DNA from: an uncultured Bacteroidales bacterium
GTDB taxonomy: Bacteria; Bacteroidota; Bacteroidia; Bacteroidales; Bacteroidaceae
DNA length: 64,000 nt
Direction of reading: 5' to 3'
Assembly: GCA_902798615.1 (NCBI GenBank)
Contig: CADBXL010000006.1
Coordinates: forward strand, 1-64,000
Position numbers and translations under genes: made by a program. Of this stretch, positions 17,822 through 25,653 are shown in pieces; positions within the stretch are counted from its first letter, which is position 1; each line of letters starts with the position of its first letter. Below the pieces are notes generated by a model that was given only the letters and a program-made list of their open reading frames with translations, did not search any database and was not told where the DNA came from.

Positions 17822-18142
17822 ATGACACAAGAAGAACGTATAAAGATAGAAGATCGCATCGTTGAGGTGCTCAAGACAGTCTATGACCCTGAGATTCCAG
17901 TAAACATCTACGACCTCGGTCTCATCTATAAGATTGACCTCAACGACGAGGGCGCACTCGACCTCGACATGACCTTCACCGCTCCTTCATGCCCGGCAGC
18001 CGACTTCATCCTCGAAGACGTGCGCTCAAAGGTGCTTGCCGTTGAAGGCGTGACAAGCGCCAACGTGAACATGGTCTTTGAGCCTGAATGGGATAAGTCA
18101 ATGATGACTGAAGAAGCAAGAATAGAATTAGGATTGGATTAA
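17822..18142 (+). CDS. DUF59/MIP18-family Fe-S assembly protein
   Basis: A 106-aa protein with the MIP18 fold: IVEVLKTVYDPEIPVNIYDL near the N-terminus and FTAPSCPAADFI around the conserved cysteine (about 60). Relatives (SufT, PaaD, Cia2) help load or transfer Fe-S clusters. No suf genes are adjacent here. It lies between two GC-rich repeat copies, downstream of radC and upstream of lpxH, on the same strand. Confidence 0.9.
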   Translation: MTQEERIKIEDRIVEVLKTVYDPEIPVNIYDLGLIYKIDLNDEGALDLDMTFTAPSCPAADFILEDVRSKVLAVEGVTSANVNMVFEPEWDKSMMTEEARIELGLD

Positions 18143-18183
18143 AGACCCACCCCCGGTCCCCTCCCATAAAGGGAGGGGAGTAG
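18143..18183 (+). repeat. GC-rich palindromic repeat Q2
   Basis: 41-bp element with core CCCTCCCATAAAGGGAGGGG starting directly after the DUF59 stop codon. It pairs with an inverted copy at 18275-18315 (36 of 41 positions). Confidence 0.9.
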
Positions 18184-18243
18184 TATGTATAATTCCACAT
18201 CGGGAATCACGATAATTATCAAAGCACAGAACAAGCAATCACA

Positions 18244-19074
18244 ATGAAGGAAAACTCTCAGTCAGAAAAACTATCTACTCCCCGCCCTTTATGGGAGGGG
18301 CAAGGGGGAGGGTCTGTATATTTTCTCTCCGACGCCCACCTCGGCTCTCTCGCAGCTGAGCATCCACGCACTCAGGAACGCCGTCTCGTGCGCTTTCTCG
18401 ACGAGATTAAGACGAAGGCTTCCGCGGTGTATCTGCTGGGCGATATGTTCGATTTCTGGCATGAATATAAATACGTCGTGCCAAAGGGCTACACGCGCTT
18501 TCTCGGAAAGCTCTCTGAGCTGACTGATGCCGGTGTAGAGGTGCATTACTTCACCGGAAACCATGACATCTGGGAATACGGCTATCTGGAGAAGGAGTGC
18601 GGAGTTATCGTGCACCATAAGCCTGAGACGCTCGAAATAAACGGCAAGACGTTCTATCTTGCACACGGCGACGGTCTTGGCGACCCTGACAAGAAATTCA
18701 AGTTCATAAAGAAGATTTTCACGAGCAAGACTTGCCAATGGCTTTTCCGCAACGTGCTTCCTACGACATGGGGAATGAAGTTCGGTCTTAACTGGGCAAA
18801 GTCTTCACGCCTGAAGCGCAAGGACGGCAAGGAACCGCCTTACATGGGTGAGGACAAGGAGCATCTCGTTCTCTTTGCCAAGGACTATCTGAAATCGCAT
18901 CCTGACGTGGATTACTTCCTCTTCGGCCACCGCCACATAGAGCTTGACCTCATGCTCACGCGCTCATGCCGATTCATGATTCTCGGCGACTGGATATGGC
19001 AGTTCACCTATGCCGTATTCGATGGTGAGATGATGTGCATGGAGAACTATATCGAAGGGGAGAGCAAGCCTTAA
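18244..19074 (+). CDS. lpxH: UDP-2,3-diacylglucosamine diphosphatase (LpxH-like)
   Basis: Calcineurin-type phosphoesterase of lipid A synthesis. Metal-binding motifs occur in order: FLSDAHLGS, LLGDMFDFWHEY, FTGNHDIWEY, LAHGDGLGD and FGHRHIE. The 276-aa length is slightly above the family because of an N-terminal extension. Residues about 11-23 (STPRPLWEGQGGG) are encoded by repeat Q2'; the enzyme proper starts at VYFLSDAHLG directly after it. No in-frame start codon lies between repeat and domain, so the ATG at 18244 is required. LpxK, another lipid A enzyme, is at 53628-54842. Confidence 0.92.
   Translation: MKENSQSEKLSTPRPLWEGQGGGSVYFLSDAHLGSLAAEHPRTQERRLVRFLDEIKTKASAVYLLGDMFDFWHEYKYVVPKGYTRFLGKLSELTDAGVEVHYFTGNHDIWEYGYLEKECGVIVHHKPETLEINGKTFYLAHGDGLGDPDKKFKFIKKIFTSKTCQWLFRNVLPTTWGMKFGLNWAKSSRLKRKDGKEPPYMGEDKEHLVLFAKDYLKSHPDVDYFLFGHRHIELDLMLTRSCRFMILGDWIWQFTYAVFDGEMMCMENYIEGESKP
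18275..18315 (-). repeat. GC-rich palindromic repeat Q2' (inside lpxH)
   Basis: Inverted copy of 18143-18183 with five mismatches in 41, lying in frame in the 5' end of lpxH and translated as a Gly/Pro-rich linker. Confidence 0.9.
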
Positions 19075-19078
19075 GAAG

Positions 19079-19147
19079 AAAGTCCGACCTCTGACACGCA
19101 TAACTCCGGTGTTCCTGCCAAGAAGCAAGAGCATCGGATTTTTTTCA
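19079..19147 (+). terminator. Terminator after lpxH
   Basis: AAAGTCCGA (19079-19087) can pair with TCGGATTTT (about 19134-19142), followed by more T residues. The enclosed loop is long. It ends the efp/radC/lpxH-strand transcription before the converging transposase gene. Confidence 0.5.
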
Positions 19148-19154
19148 TACTATT

Positions 19155-19183
19155 TTCCTTATTGTTACCTGTTACTTGTTACC
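19155..19183 (+). repeat. Heptad repeat copy P2 (3' end of transposase gene)
   Basis: 29-bp element overlapping the last codons of the minus-strand transposase. The C-terminal residues VTSNR and the stop are encoded by it. It is in direct orientation with copy P3 on the other side of the gene, sharing the extension CTATTTTCC. Confidence 0.93.
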
Positions 19184-20367
19184 GACGGGCATATCTTCCA
19201 CCAGTCGTCATTTCGCTGAGTGATCACTCTTGCCAGTTCATTCATAACAAGACACATCTCCCGGCTCACGGTTGCGTCTTTCCGATATTCATAGCGCCAG
19301 CATGATATCTGTAGCAGGCGGTTCTCTGCACAGGCATAGAAGGCCTTGCCCGTGGGCTTGTATCGGTCGGCAAATCCGTTGTCCATAATTTCGATGAAAG
19401 GCAACAGCTCCACCATCAGTCGTGTCTTTATCTCCTTCTCTTTCGGAGAGATGAAAGCTGAGACGATAATCCAACCGTTTCTTGCTGCATTCATCACAGC
19501 CTCTTTCTGTTGCTCAAACTGGGTGGCATCTTTTCTATGGCATATCAGGGGCAGTTCCCTTTCGTCTGCCATAAGTGGCGGGAAGCCTAAGTAGTCGAGG
19601 CACGCTCCTCTTTCGTCGGTTGCGAGTCGTGCCGTCACGTTGCGCTGAGCCGCGAGGCATTTGTCTGTGTTGCTGGCAAAGAACGGATCGGCGGCTACGG
19701 CACGCATGGCGACCTCGGTGCTCCAGTTGCGGGAGTGCTTGCCGCGCTCTATGCAGAAACAGCGATGCATACGGCCTTTTATCAGTCGCCGCTCTGCCTG
19801 CGAGCGGATGTAGGCAATCTTTATCTGCACCTGCTCTTCGGTTATCGCCTCCACATCGTTATAGCCATGCACGAAGAGAGCAGGGCCACGGAAGGAGCGC
19901 GTGTGGTTGCGGTCCCGGTCAGGCAAAGCGAGCGCGTGCGCGCTGAGTTTATCTCTGCGCCACTCTATGCCCAGCATGTCCCAGTATGCGTGAGTACAGC
20001 CAGCCATAAAGCCGCTTATCAAACTGCCCAAATGGCGCTTATTTCCAGGGAGTAAATGGATAAGCCCATGAAAATGCTCTGGCATCGCCTCGCATGGCCC
20101 TACCCTTACCGTTGAACAGATGGAAGGCATCCTTTTCCAACTTTCGATTACGCCAAGCCCCAGCTTCGTATATCTGCAATGCGGGCTATCGGCACCTATG
20201 CCGCCGATAGTGCCTTCTACCGACGAGAGGATTGGCGATTCGCCACGAGTGTTGAGAGTGACGAAGTAATAACCTTCGAGATAGTTAGAGGGCGAGTCAC
20301 GCTTCAGAGCATCGGGCGTGGCTGCTGCTTTCTTGTTGATCATTGCTATTTGGGCGGAAGTAAGCAT
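19165..20367 (-). CDS. REP-associated-type Y1 transposase fused to a Rossmann-like domain
   Basis: A 400-aa protein. The N-terminal half resembles RAYT/IS200-like HUH proteins: YYFVTLNTRG strand, a CEAMPEHFHGLIHLLPGN motif with the HxH metal pair at about 98/100, then LGSLISGFMAGCTHAYW. The catalytic tyrosine cannot be fixed by eye. The C-terminal ~150 residues (GWIIVSAFISPKEKEIKTRL...ELLPFIEIMDNGFADRYKPT...ISCW) look like a nucleotide-binding Rossmann fold of the DprA/SLOG kind; this is inference. Known RAYTs are mostly shorter. Direct repeats P2 and P3 flank it, and its promoter lies in the extended P3 element. No further transposase or IS ends are seen. Confidence 0.78.
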   Translation of the reverse strand: MLTSAQIAMINKKAAATPDALKRDSPSNYLEGYYFVTLNTRGESPILSSVEGTIGGIGADSPHCRYTKLGLGVIESWKRMPSICSTVRVGPCEAMPEHFHGLIHLLPGNKRHLGSLISGFMAGCTHAYWDMLGIEWRRDKLSAHALALPDRDRNHTRSFRGPALFVHGYNDVEAITEEQVQIKIAYIRSQAERRLIKGRMHRCFCIERGKHSRNWSTEVAMRAVAADPFFASNTDKCLAAQRNVTARLATDERGACLDYLGFPPLMADERELPLICHRKDATQFEQQKEAVMNAARNGWIIVSAFISPKEKEIKTRLMVELLPFIEIMDNGFADRYKPTGKAFYACAENRLLQISCWRYEYRKDATVSREMCLVMNELARVITQRNDDWWKICPSVTSNR

Positions 20368-20403
20368 AACGGTGCGGGTATTTGATTATAATCCTAATGT
20401 CTC

Positions 20404-20485
20404 GCCTGCAAAGATAGCAATAATCCTGCACCCCACAAAATTTCTTCCGCACTATTTTCCTTATTGTTACCCGTTACCTGTTACC
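20404..20485 (-). promoter_or_regulatory. Extended repeat P3 carrying the transposase promoter
   Basis: The 29-bp heptad repeat (20457-20485) continues into a minus-strand promoter: -33 TTTG (20436-20439), 19-bp spacer, -7 TATCTTTG (20409-20416). The whole 82 bp matches 24035-24116 at about 74 positions, so repeat and promoter form one unit. Transcription would begin some 30 bp upstream of the transposase ATG. Confidence 0.85.
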
Positions 20486-20517
20486 CCGATATGGCTTCGC
20501 TATTATCCCATTCTAAG

Positions 20518-20600
20518 GAACGGACCTACAACGGATTTACAACGGACCTGAAACGGACCTAGAGCGAAGGCACAGCGAAGGCATAGCGAAGGCACAGAGG
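20518..20600. repeat. 11-bp-period intergenic array R2
   Basis: Four AACGGA cores at 20519, 20530, 20541 and 20552 are followed by three GCGAAGG cores at 20564, 20575 and 20586. Each series has an exact 11-bp period. The array lies between heptad repeats P3 and P4. Confidence 0.92.
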
Positions 20601-20616
20601 CATGTCAAGCGGCCTC

Positions 20617-20645
20617 GGTAACAGGTAACAAGTAACAATAAGGAA
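20617..20645 (-). repeat. Heptad repeat copy P4 (inverted relative to P3 and P5)
   Basis: GGTAACA-GGTAACA-AGTAACA-ATAAGGAA on the plus strand. It makes inverted pairs with P3 (enclosing array R2) and with P5 (enclosing an AT-rich 88 bp). Confidence 0.9.
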
Positions 20646-20733
20646 TTGTGTGCATGGCCAAGAATTTTACTGAAAATTTCTAAGGAGTTTATATACCTTA
20701 TTATATATAGAATAATAAAATCAGGGCAGTCGT

Positions 20734-20762
20734 TTTCTTATTGTTACCTGTTACTTGTTACT
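20734..20762 (+). repeat. Heptad repeat copy P5
   Basis: Overlaps the stop codon of the membrane-protein gene at 20758, so the gene's TAA lies in the repeat. Confidence 0.9.
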
Positions 20763-21531
20763 GGCCGCTAAAAATTTGCTTATTCCTGCGTGCCTGTAGT
20801 TTCTTGACAAATTCACTATAATCAGGAAATCTTGGACAGGAAAAAAAGGAATCATCGTAAGTGATTGCCACGCTGTCATTATAATTCAAATAAGGAGCTC
20901 CCTTATGGGGATAAGTAACGTCTTTATTAAGTATCTTGGCATTAATTCTGATGACATAAAAGTATCTTGATGATTTGCCAAAGTATTTGTAGACAAGGTC
21001 TGCATCTATGGTGCAAGTATCGGGGCGGGTGGTTATTTTGATTTCTTTCACATTTGCTTTTTCCATAAGTTGCTTGATTGTTCCCTTTTCTTTACAATTC
21101 CAAGAATCTATTTCCTTGAGTTTGTATACTAATTCAGTATTATGCTTTGCCGATGCGTTGACATATCTAACGAGCTTCTCCATATCATCCTTATGCTCAA
21201 GATAGTTCTCTTCCATTTCTGCTGCGGTGGTATATGGTTGAGCGAAAATCAAGATGCATATTAATAGTATGAGGTTAAGTGCATTGATGAATCGTAATGG
21301 TTTTGCCCACCTTTTCTTGACAAACGAGAACCCGACAGGGCATAATGTTACTGCAAGGAAAAAGAAAGAGAGCCAGTTTAAATGAAAATATATACACAAT
21401 AGATCATTACGGAAAGCAACTGTTGGTTTGCTGAGTAAATAGTGTCCAAGGAAATCGGTAAAGAATAATGCTATAAGATATATTGTTGCTATACCTATGC
21501 CCTTGACTATTTTGATGATTTTTTCTTCCAT
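20758..21531 (-). CDS. Hypothetical membrane protein
   Basis: A 257-aa protein with no recognised family. The first ~100 residues hold three hydrophobic segments (IGIATIYLIALFFTDFLG, LSFFFLAVTLCPVGFSF, NALNLILLICILIFAQPY). The rest is a charged, probably extracytoplasmic domain with a predicted coil (EENYLEHKDDMEKLVRYV) and a tail ending FPDYSEFVKKLQARRN. It has its own promoter (21557-21564), stands alone, and is AT-richer than neighbouring genes. It shares the accessory stretch with the transposase and the DUF3987-like gene. Confidence 0.7.
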   Translation of the reverse strand: MEEKIIKIVKGIGIATIYLIALFFTDFLGHYLLSKPTVAFRNDLLCIYFHLNWLSFFFLAVTLCPVGFSFVKKRWAKPLRFINALNLILLICILIFAQPYTTAAEMEENYLEHKDDMEKLVRYVNASAKHNTELVYKLKEIDSWNCKEKGTIKQLMEKANVKEIKITTRPDTCTIDADLVYKYFGKSSRYFYVIRINAKILNKDVTYPHKGAPYLNYNDSVAITYDDSFFSCPRFPDYSEFVKKLQARRNKQIFSGQ

Positions 21532-21556
21532 AAGTTCGGTTTTAATTATCTGTTTG

Positions 21557-21564
21557 CAAAGATA
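21557..21564 (-). promoter_or_regulatory. Promoter (-7 box) of the membrane-protein gene
   Basis: Minus-strand TATCTTTG 25 bp upstream of the start codon. A CTTG replaces the usual TTTG at the -33 position (21585-21588). Confidence 0.6.
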
Positions 21565-21656
21565 TAGATAATTTCTTATTCGTGCAAGTTTTCGTCAAGA
21601 AAAAAATATAACCGCCTTGACGATTGCACACTATCACAATATAGCTCTTTGAAATT

Positions 21657-21710
21657 ACCACACTAATTCTGCAAATTACCACACTAATTACAAAGAATAG
21701 CACACTAATT
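21657..21710. repeat. Three 21-bp-spaced iterons
   Basis: ACCACACTAATT at 21657-21668 and 21678-21689, and AGCACACTAATT at 21699-21710, are spaced exactly 21 bp (two helical turns). They sit about 45-95 bp upstream of the -7 box of the primase-like gene and between two divergent promoters. This suggests a phased operator for one of them or iteron-like binding sites. Confidence 0.85.
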
Positions 21711-21752
21711 ATGCACAGGCGGAAAAGGCTTGGAGGTATGGGGAATTTGTCG

Positions 21753-21760
21753 TAATTTTG
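21753..21760 (+). promoter_or_regulatory. Promoter (-7 box) of the DUF3987-like gene
   Basis: TAATTTTG, with CTTGG near the -33 position (21729-21733). Because the first ATG of the open frame (21758) overlaps this box, translation must start later, at 21812. Confidence 0.65.
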
Positions 21761-21811
21761 CAATCGTCAAAGAGCCCGATGGCTCAATTGTTTAACTTTA
21801 AAAAAAAATCG

Positions 21812-24028
21812 ATGGCTAAAAGACTTACAAAAATTGGTTACATGGATTCTTGCAGAAGCAAGACCATGAAGCGTCTTACTCCTGAGGCGCTCGAGTCACT
21901 TACCAACTCATTCGAGGTGAACTGCATCATGCGTCAGATTGAGGCAGAGGCTGATCAGGAGATGAAAAGCAAGCTGAAGGGCAATCTGCCTGTGGTGCTC
22001 TATGCTTGCCAGATGCCAGAGGATGGCGTGCGTCCAACGGCTGAGACTGCCATTCCAAGCGGATTCTGTCTGCATGACTGGGACCACATGAAGGTGAATC
22101 CTCGCAAGTTCTATGACGAGCAGATTGCCGGCAAGGAAACGGAACTGGGCATCGTTCTTGCACATGTCACTCCCCGTGGCGAAGGGCTCCGTCTGGTGAC
22201 CATACTCGGTGAAGGCGAGCGAATAACCCAGTGCCAGGAGAGGCTTGCAGCAGCATTCGGGATGAGCGCATTTGCCGACCGCAAGATCAAGGATCTGTCT
22301 CGCGTGTCATTCCTTCCCAGCAAGGACTACATGCTCTTCGTTGACAATGACAGGCTCTTCAATCATGTTCTCGAGGAGGGGAATAAGGATGAAGGGATGA
22401 AGGATGAAGGAGCGAAGGTGAGCGACAACTTCAACTATCAGGGCATCAAGTTCAGCAGCATCATCGAGGCTCTGCTCCGCCGAATAGCCACACAGGGAAA
22501 TCCTCGCGAGGGTGAGCGCAACGACGACCTCTTTATTCTTGTGCGTGAGCTTCGCCACATCTGCGACTACAACTTCAACACGCTCTACATGCTCGTGGCT
22601 CCTTACTTCCCCACCCTTCCCGATGCCGAGATTCGTCGCACCATCAGCAACGCCCTTGCCACCAACGGCCGCACGATAACGCCCGTGATGAGAGGTGTGA
22701 TTAGCGAGCTGAGAAACGTGAGCAACGCTTCTGACGAGACCGACATCCAACTGCCTCGTCTGCCAAGGCTCTCAGCCGTGGAGGAGATGATTCTCGCACA
22801 CTACCCCAAGCATCTCCGCTCGCAGGTGTATATGGCTATGCTGCCAATCTGGGGCGTGTATGGCACACACATCCGCTTCAACTACATGGACGGCCGTGAG
22901 AACTCGCTCTCGTTCCAGACTGCCGTGGTGGGCAAGAGCAGTAGCGGTAAGGCATTCGCAGCACATCTCTTCGACCTTATGACGAAGCGCATCCGCATTG
23001 AGGACAACATTGAGCGCCAGAAGGCTGCCGAGTATCTCGCCATCTGCAACAAGGCAAGCGATGCCTCAGAGAAGCCCGACGATCCACGTCCGCGAGTGAA
23101 GCTCTTCGGCGACGACATCACCACAAGTCAGATGCTGGAGTATCTCGACAATCTCGAGGGTGAGCATGCCATTCAGTTCACGGAGGAGGTGGCACGACTC
23201 TCGAAGGCGAAGAAGACGGTGTACGGCGATAACGACGACCTTCTGTGCAAGGCATTCGACAATGCCATGGGCGGTAAGGAGAGCAAGAGCCATCTGACGC
23301 GCAACATCCGCATTCCTATCTTCCTCAACTGCCTCTACTGCGGTACTCCAGGCGGTATGCATAAGTTCTACAACAACCCTGAAGGCGGTCTGAACAACCG
23401 TGTGCTCTTCGCCTTCATGCCATCGGTTAGGATAAAGGGATTTCCTCACTATGAGAACCTTACCGAGACGGAGCAGGCACAGTTTGACGAGGCTTGCGAC
23501 CTTCTCTCAGAAGCAGGCAAGGACGGTAGGAAGGTGCAGCTGCCGTGGCTCGAGAAGACCGTCATGATGCTCAAGAACAAGTGGGACAAGGAAGACGACG
23601 AGAACCCTGACGAGGTGTGGTATGACCTCGGCAAGCGTGCCCTTGTGGTGGCTATGCGTGCTGGTGTGCTGCAATGGTATCTTCGCGGTTGTCCTACTGA
23701 CGAGAAGCAGATTCGCGACATAGCGAAGGTGGTGAAGTGGACTGCCGAGGCTCACCGACTTGGGGTATATACCTTCTGCGGCAAGGACTACGAGGACATC
23801 AACGACATCGACAACTCTCTCATGCAGAAGCAGGGACGAATGTCGAAGAACAAGAAGCTGTTCTCTGTACTTCCCGACCATTTCAGCGTGCAGGAGCTCA
23901 TTGCCCTTCGTGTGCAGAATGGCGACAGCGCCAACGTGAAGATGGTGATAAGCCGATGGGTTGCCGACGGACTCATCCGTAAGGTGTCAGAAGGATGCTA
24001 CGAGAAGGTGCTGCAACTGGTGGCATAA
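21812..24028 (+). CDS. Primase/DUF3987-like protein (BT4734-like N-terminus)
   Basis: A 738-aa protein from ATG 21812 (MAKRLTKIGYMDSCRSKTM). The N-terminal ~200 residues resemble the BT4734/VirE_N-type region of Bacteroidetes mobile elements (SGFCLHDWDHM, VTPRGEGLRLVTI, KDLSRVSFLPSKDYML), a likely primase-polymerase relative. The middle has a Walker-A-like TAVVGKSSSGKAFAAHLF and IQFTEEVARLSKA as in DUF3987. The canonical S/T after GK is replaced by A, so ATP binding is uncertain. The C-terminus has a winged-helix-like QELIALRVQNGDSANVKMVI. Such genes usually lie in genomic islands; no phage or conjugation genes are visible here. Confidence 0.8.
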   Translation: MAKRLTKIGYMDSCRSKTMKRLTPEALESLTNSFEVNCIMRQIEAEADQEMKSKLKGNLPVVLYACQMPEDGVRPTAETAIPSGFCLHDWDHMKVNPRKFYDEQIAGKETELGIVLAHVTPRGEGLRLVTILGEGERITQCQERLAAAFGMSAFADRKIKDLSRVSFLPSKDYMLFVDNDRLFNHVLEEGNKDEGMKDEGAKVSDNFNYQGIKFSSIIEALLRRIATQGNPREGERNDDLFILVRELRHICDYNFNTLYMLVAPYFPTLPDAEIRRTISNALATNGRTITPVMRGVISELRNVSNASDETDIQLPRLPRLSAVEEMILAHYPKHLRSQVYMAMLPIWGVYGTHIRFNYMDGRENSLSFQTAVVGKSSSGKAFAAHLFDLMTKRIRIEDNIERQKAAEYLAICNKASDASEKPDDPRPRVKLFGDDITTSQMLEYLDNLEGEHAIQFTEEVARLSKAKKTVYGDNDDLLCKAFDNAMGGKESKSHLTRNIRIPIFLNCLYCGTPGGMHKFYNNPEGGLNNRVLFAFMPSVRIKGFPHYENLTETEQAQFDEACDLLSEAGKDGRKVQLPWLEKTVMMLKNKWDKEDDENPDEVWYDLGKRALVVAMRAGVLQWYLRGCPTDEKQIRDIAKVVKWTAEAHRLGVYTFCGKDYEDINDIDNSLMQKQGRMSKNKKLFSVLPDHFSVQELIALRVQNGDSANVKMVISRWVADGLIRKVSEGCYEKVLQLVA

Positions 24029-24034
24029 GAGGGC

Positions 24035-24117
24035 GGTAACAAGTAACAGGTAACAATAAGAAAAATAGTGTAGAAGAAATTTTGTGGGGTGCAGGAATAT
24101 TACTATCTTTGCAGACG
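24035..24117 (+). promoter_or_regulatory. Extended repeat P6 carrying a promoter
   Basis: The heptad repeat (24035-24063) continues into -33 TTTG (24081-24084), a 19-bp spacer and -7 TATCTTTG (24104-24111). It is about 90% identical to the transposase promoter unit at 20404-20485. It drives the gene at 24168 and starts 6 bp after the preceding stop codon. Confidence 0.85.
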
Positions 24118-24167
24118 CATGAGGGTTTCTTGCACCCCCGAACACACTTCAATCTAAACAAAGAAAA

Positions 24168-25157
24168 ATGAAAAAAGATATATTAAAAGACATACTGAAT
24201 CGGTTTGACCACTTTATAAAGAATGTGGATTTCGACAATCTGCCTGAACGGGATAGTGAGGACTATCGCGAGCTGCTGATGCAGACGGCTAACGACGGGA
24301 TATTCTGCGACGGCAGATACAGCGCGAATACGGAATATACGCTTGAGGTATTCGAGAACCCTGACTATGCAAGCGAGAGCCGTAGTCTGGCTGCTATCAA
24401 TGCCCTGAGCGAGAAAGACCGCGTGCGCTTCAGGTTCTATCTGGATCTGAAGGATATGTGCTATCCTCTTTTCCGTGGCAAGAAGACTGACTGGTCGGCA
24501 TGGCCTTGGAACATGACCGACGGCGAGAGCAGCTTGGACAACAAGGAGCTGTATGGCTTCATAACCGACTGCAAGTGGCCTAACCTGTCGGCTGCCATCC
24601 TGTATGACATTCACATGCTGATGATGAACGATGAGGAGAACTACACCAGCGTGGCTCGCAACGAGGTTTCGATGCACGTGTTCTATGGCATAAAATCGCA
24701 CTGGGGAGGACATGACCAGTCAGAGGAGAAAAAGAAGAAACTCGTTGCAGCCATAGGCAAGTGCGCCGACGACCTATGGGCTGTAGAGAACCACATGAAG
24801 GTGGGAAGGCTCGTGTGTAAGGATATGCTCGAGTTGTCGCTCTATGACGCTATGGACACCTTTATCGACACTACGTTCCGCTATCAGCAGGTGCTCATGG
24901 CGAGTGAGATGGCTGCATGGATAAGGGAGAACTGGACCATAGGCGAGAGACATCCTGAGAAGGCAAAAGAGAAGGCGTTGTGGGCAAAGCTTGATGAGCT
25001 GAAAGCAAAGTATGACGTTAAGTCGCCAGACATGAACCACACCTGTCTCATCATCGCCATTGACATACTCCAGATGTCGATGTTCTCGGAGGAAGAGGAG
25101 AACTTCGATGATGACGATGAATGGATTGACGAGTCTGACGAAGATAAAACAGAGTAA
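24168..25157 (+). CDS. Hypothetical protein, acidic C-terminus
   Basis: A 329-aa soluble protein I do not recognise. It is largely helical by inspection and rich in aromatic and acidic residues (YPLFRGKKTDWSAWPWNMTD). It ends in an acidic tail (SEEEENFDDDDEWIDESDED). There is no signal peptide or membrane segment. It is expressed from the repeat-borne promoter P6 and overlaps the next gene, so the two are probably translationally coupled. Together with the DUF3987-like gene they form a three-gene accessory group. Confidence 0.75.
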   Translation: MKKDILKDILNRFDHFIKNVDFDNLPERDSEDYRELLMQTANDGIFCDGRYSANTEYTLEVFENPDYASESRSLAAINALSEKDRVRFRFYLDLKDMCYPLFRGKKTDWSAWPWNMTDGESSLDNKELYGFITDCKWPNLSAAILYDIHMLMMNDEENYTSVARNEVSMHVFYGIKSHWGGHDQSEEKKKKLVAAIGKCADDLWAVENHMKVGRLVCKDMLELSLYDAMDTFIDTTFRYQQVLMASEMAAWIRENWTIGERHPEKAKEKALWAKLDELKAKYDVKSPDMNHTCLIIAIDILQMSMFSEEEENFDDDDEWIDESDEDKTE

Positions 25158-25653
25158 GGGCGTGGAGTGGGAAGAAGAAATATTTGAGCCTCGGCCGAAG
25201 AAGGCAGTTGGGCGACCAGCGAGGAATCCTTTTCATACCGTAGAGTGTGAAGAGGATTTCATACGTCGCTGTAGGAATATGGTAGAGAGGTATTATCACC
25301 CCACGCCTAACACATATTCAGATTTCGTGTTTGCAGCAAGGAAGAAGGCAAGCAAGACGCGTTTCTGGGCGATGATCTTCATCTACTATATGGAAGAGAA
25401 AGGCATGGATGAAAATTATTCAGGCTTCATAGAGCGTGTGGTAAGCACGCTCGGTAACTCGGTGATATGCGACCGCCCCACTTTGAGCCGTACCATCAAG
25501 GGCCTCCAGAAATTGTATATCACTATTGACGATGCCCGACTGAAGGATATGGATAAGGATGTAAGCATTTCAGATGCTGACATGAAGGCTCACCAGAAAT
25601 ACAGGAAGCAGTATGTGGGTGTGGTGAAGTACTGGGAAGAGTGCCTGGGGTAA
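25108..25653 (+). CDS. Hypothetical protein coupled to the upstream gene
   Basis: An unrecognised basic protein of about 181 aa. The frame is open from 25060, but ATG 25108 has a ribosome binding sequence (AGGAG, ending at 25100) at proper spacing; ATG 25117 is an alternative. The body has PRPKKAVGRPARNPFHTVE (AT-hook-like GRPARNP) and a helical region (FWAMIFIYYMEEKGMDENYS...VICDRPTLSRTIKGLQKL) that could be a DNA-binding fold; this is inference. It overlaps the previous gene by about 50 bp. Its stop codon lies in heptad repeat P7. Confidence 0.72.
   Translation: MMTMNGLTSLTKIKQSKGVEWEEEIFEPRPKKAVGRPARNPFHTVECEEDFIRRCRNMVERYYHPTPNTYSDFVFAARKKASKTRFWAMIFIYYMEEKGMDENYSGFIERVVSTLGNSVICDRPTLSRTIKGLQKLYITIDDARLKDMDKDVSISDADMKAHQKYRKQYVGVVKYWEECLG

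Noticed and set aside
19155-20485. Complete IS200/IS605-type insertion sequence
   Set aside because: Flanking direct repeats belong to a dispersed repeat family, not element-specific ends, and no terminal hairpins or TnpB are seen.
20518-20600. CRISPR array
   Set aside because: Units are 11 bp with no unique spacers and no cas genes nearby; the structure is a simple tandem array.
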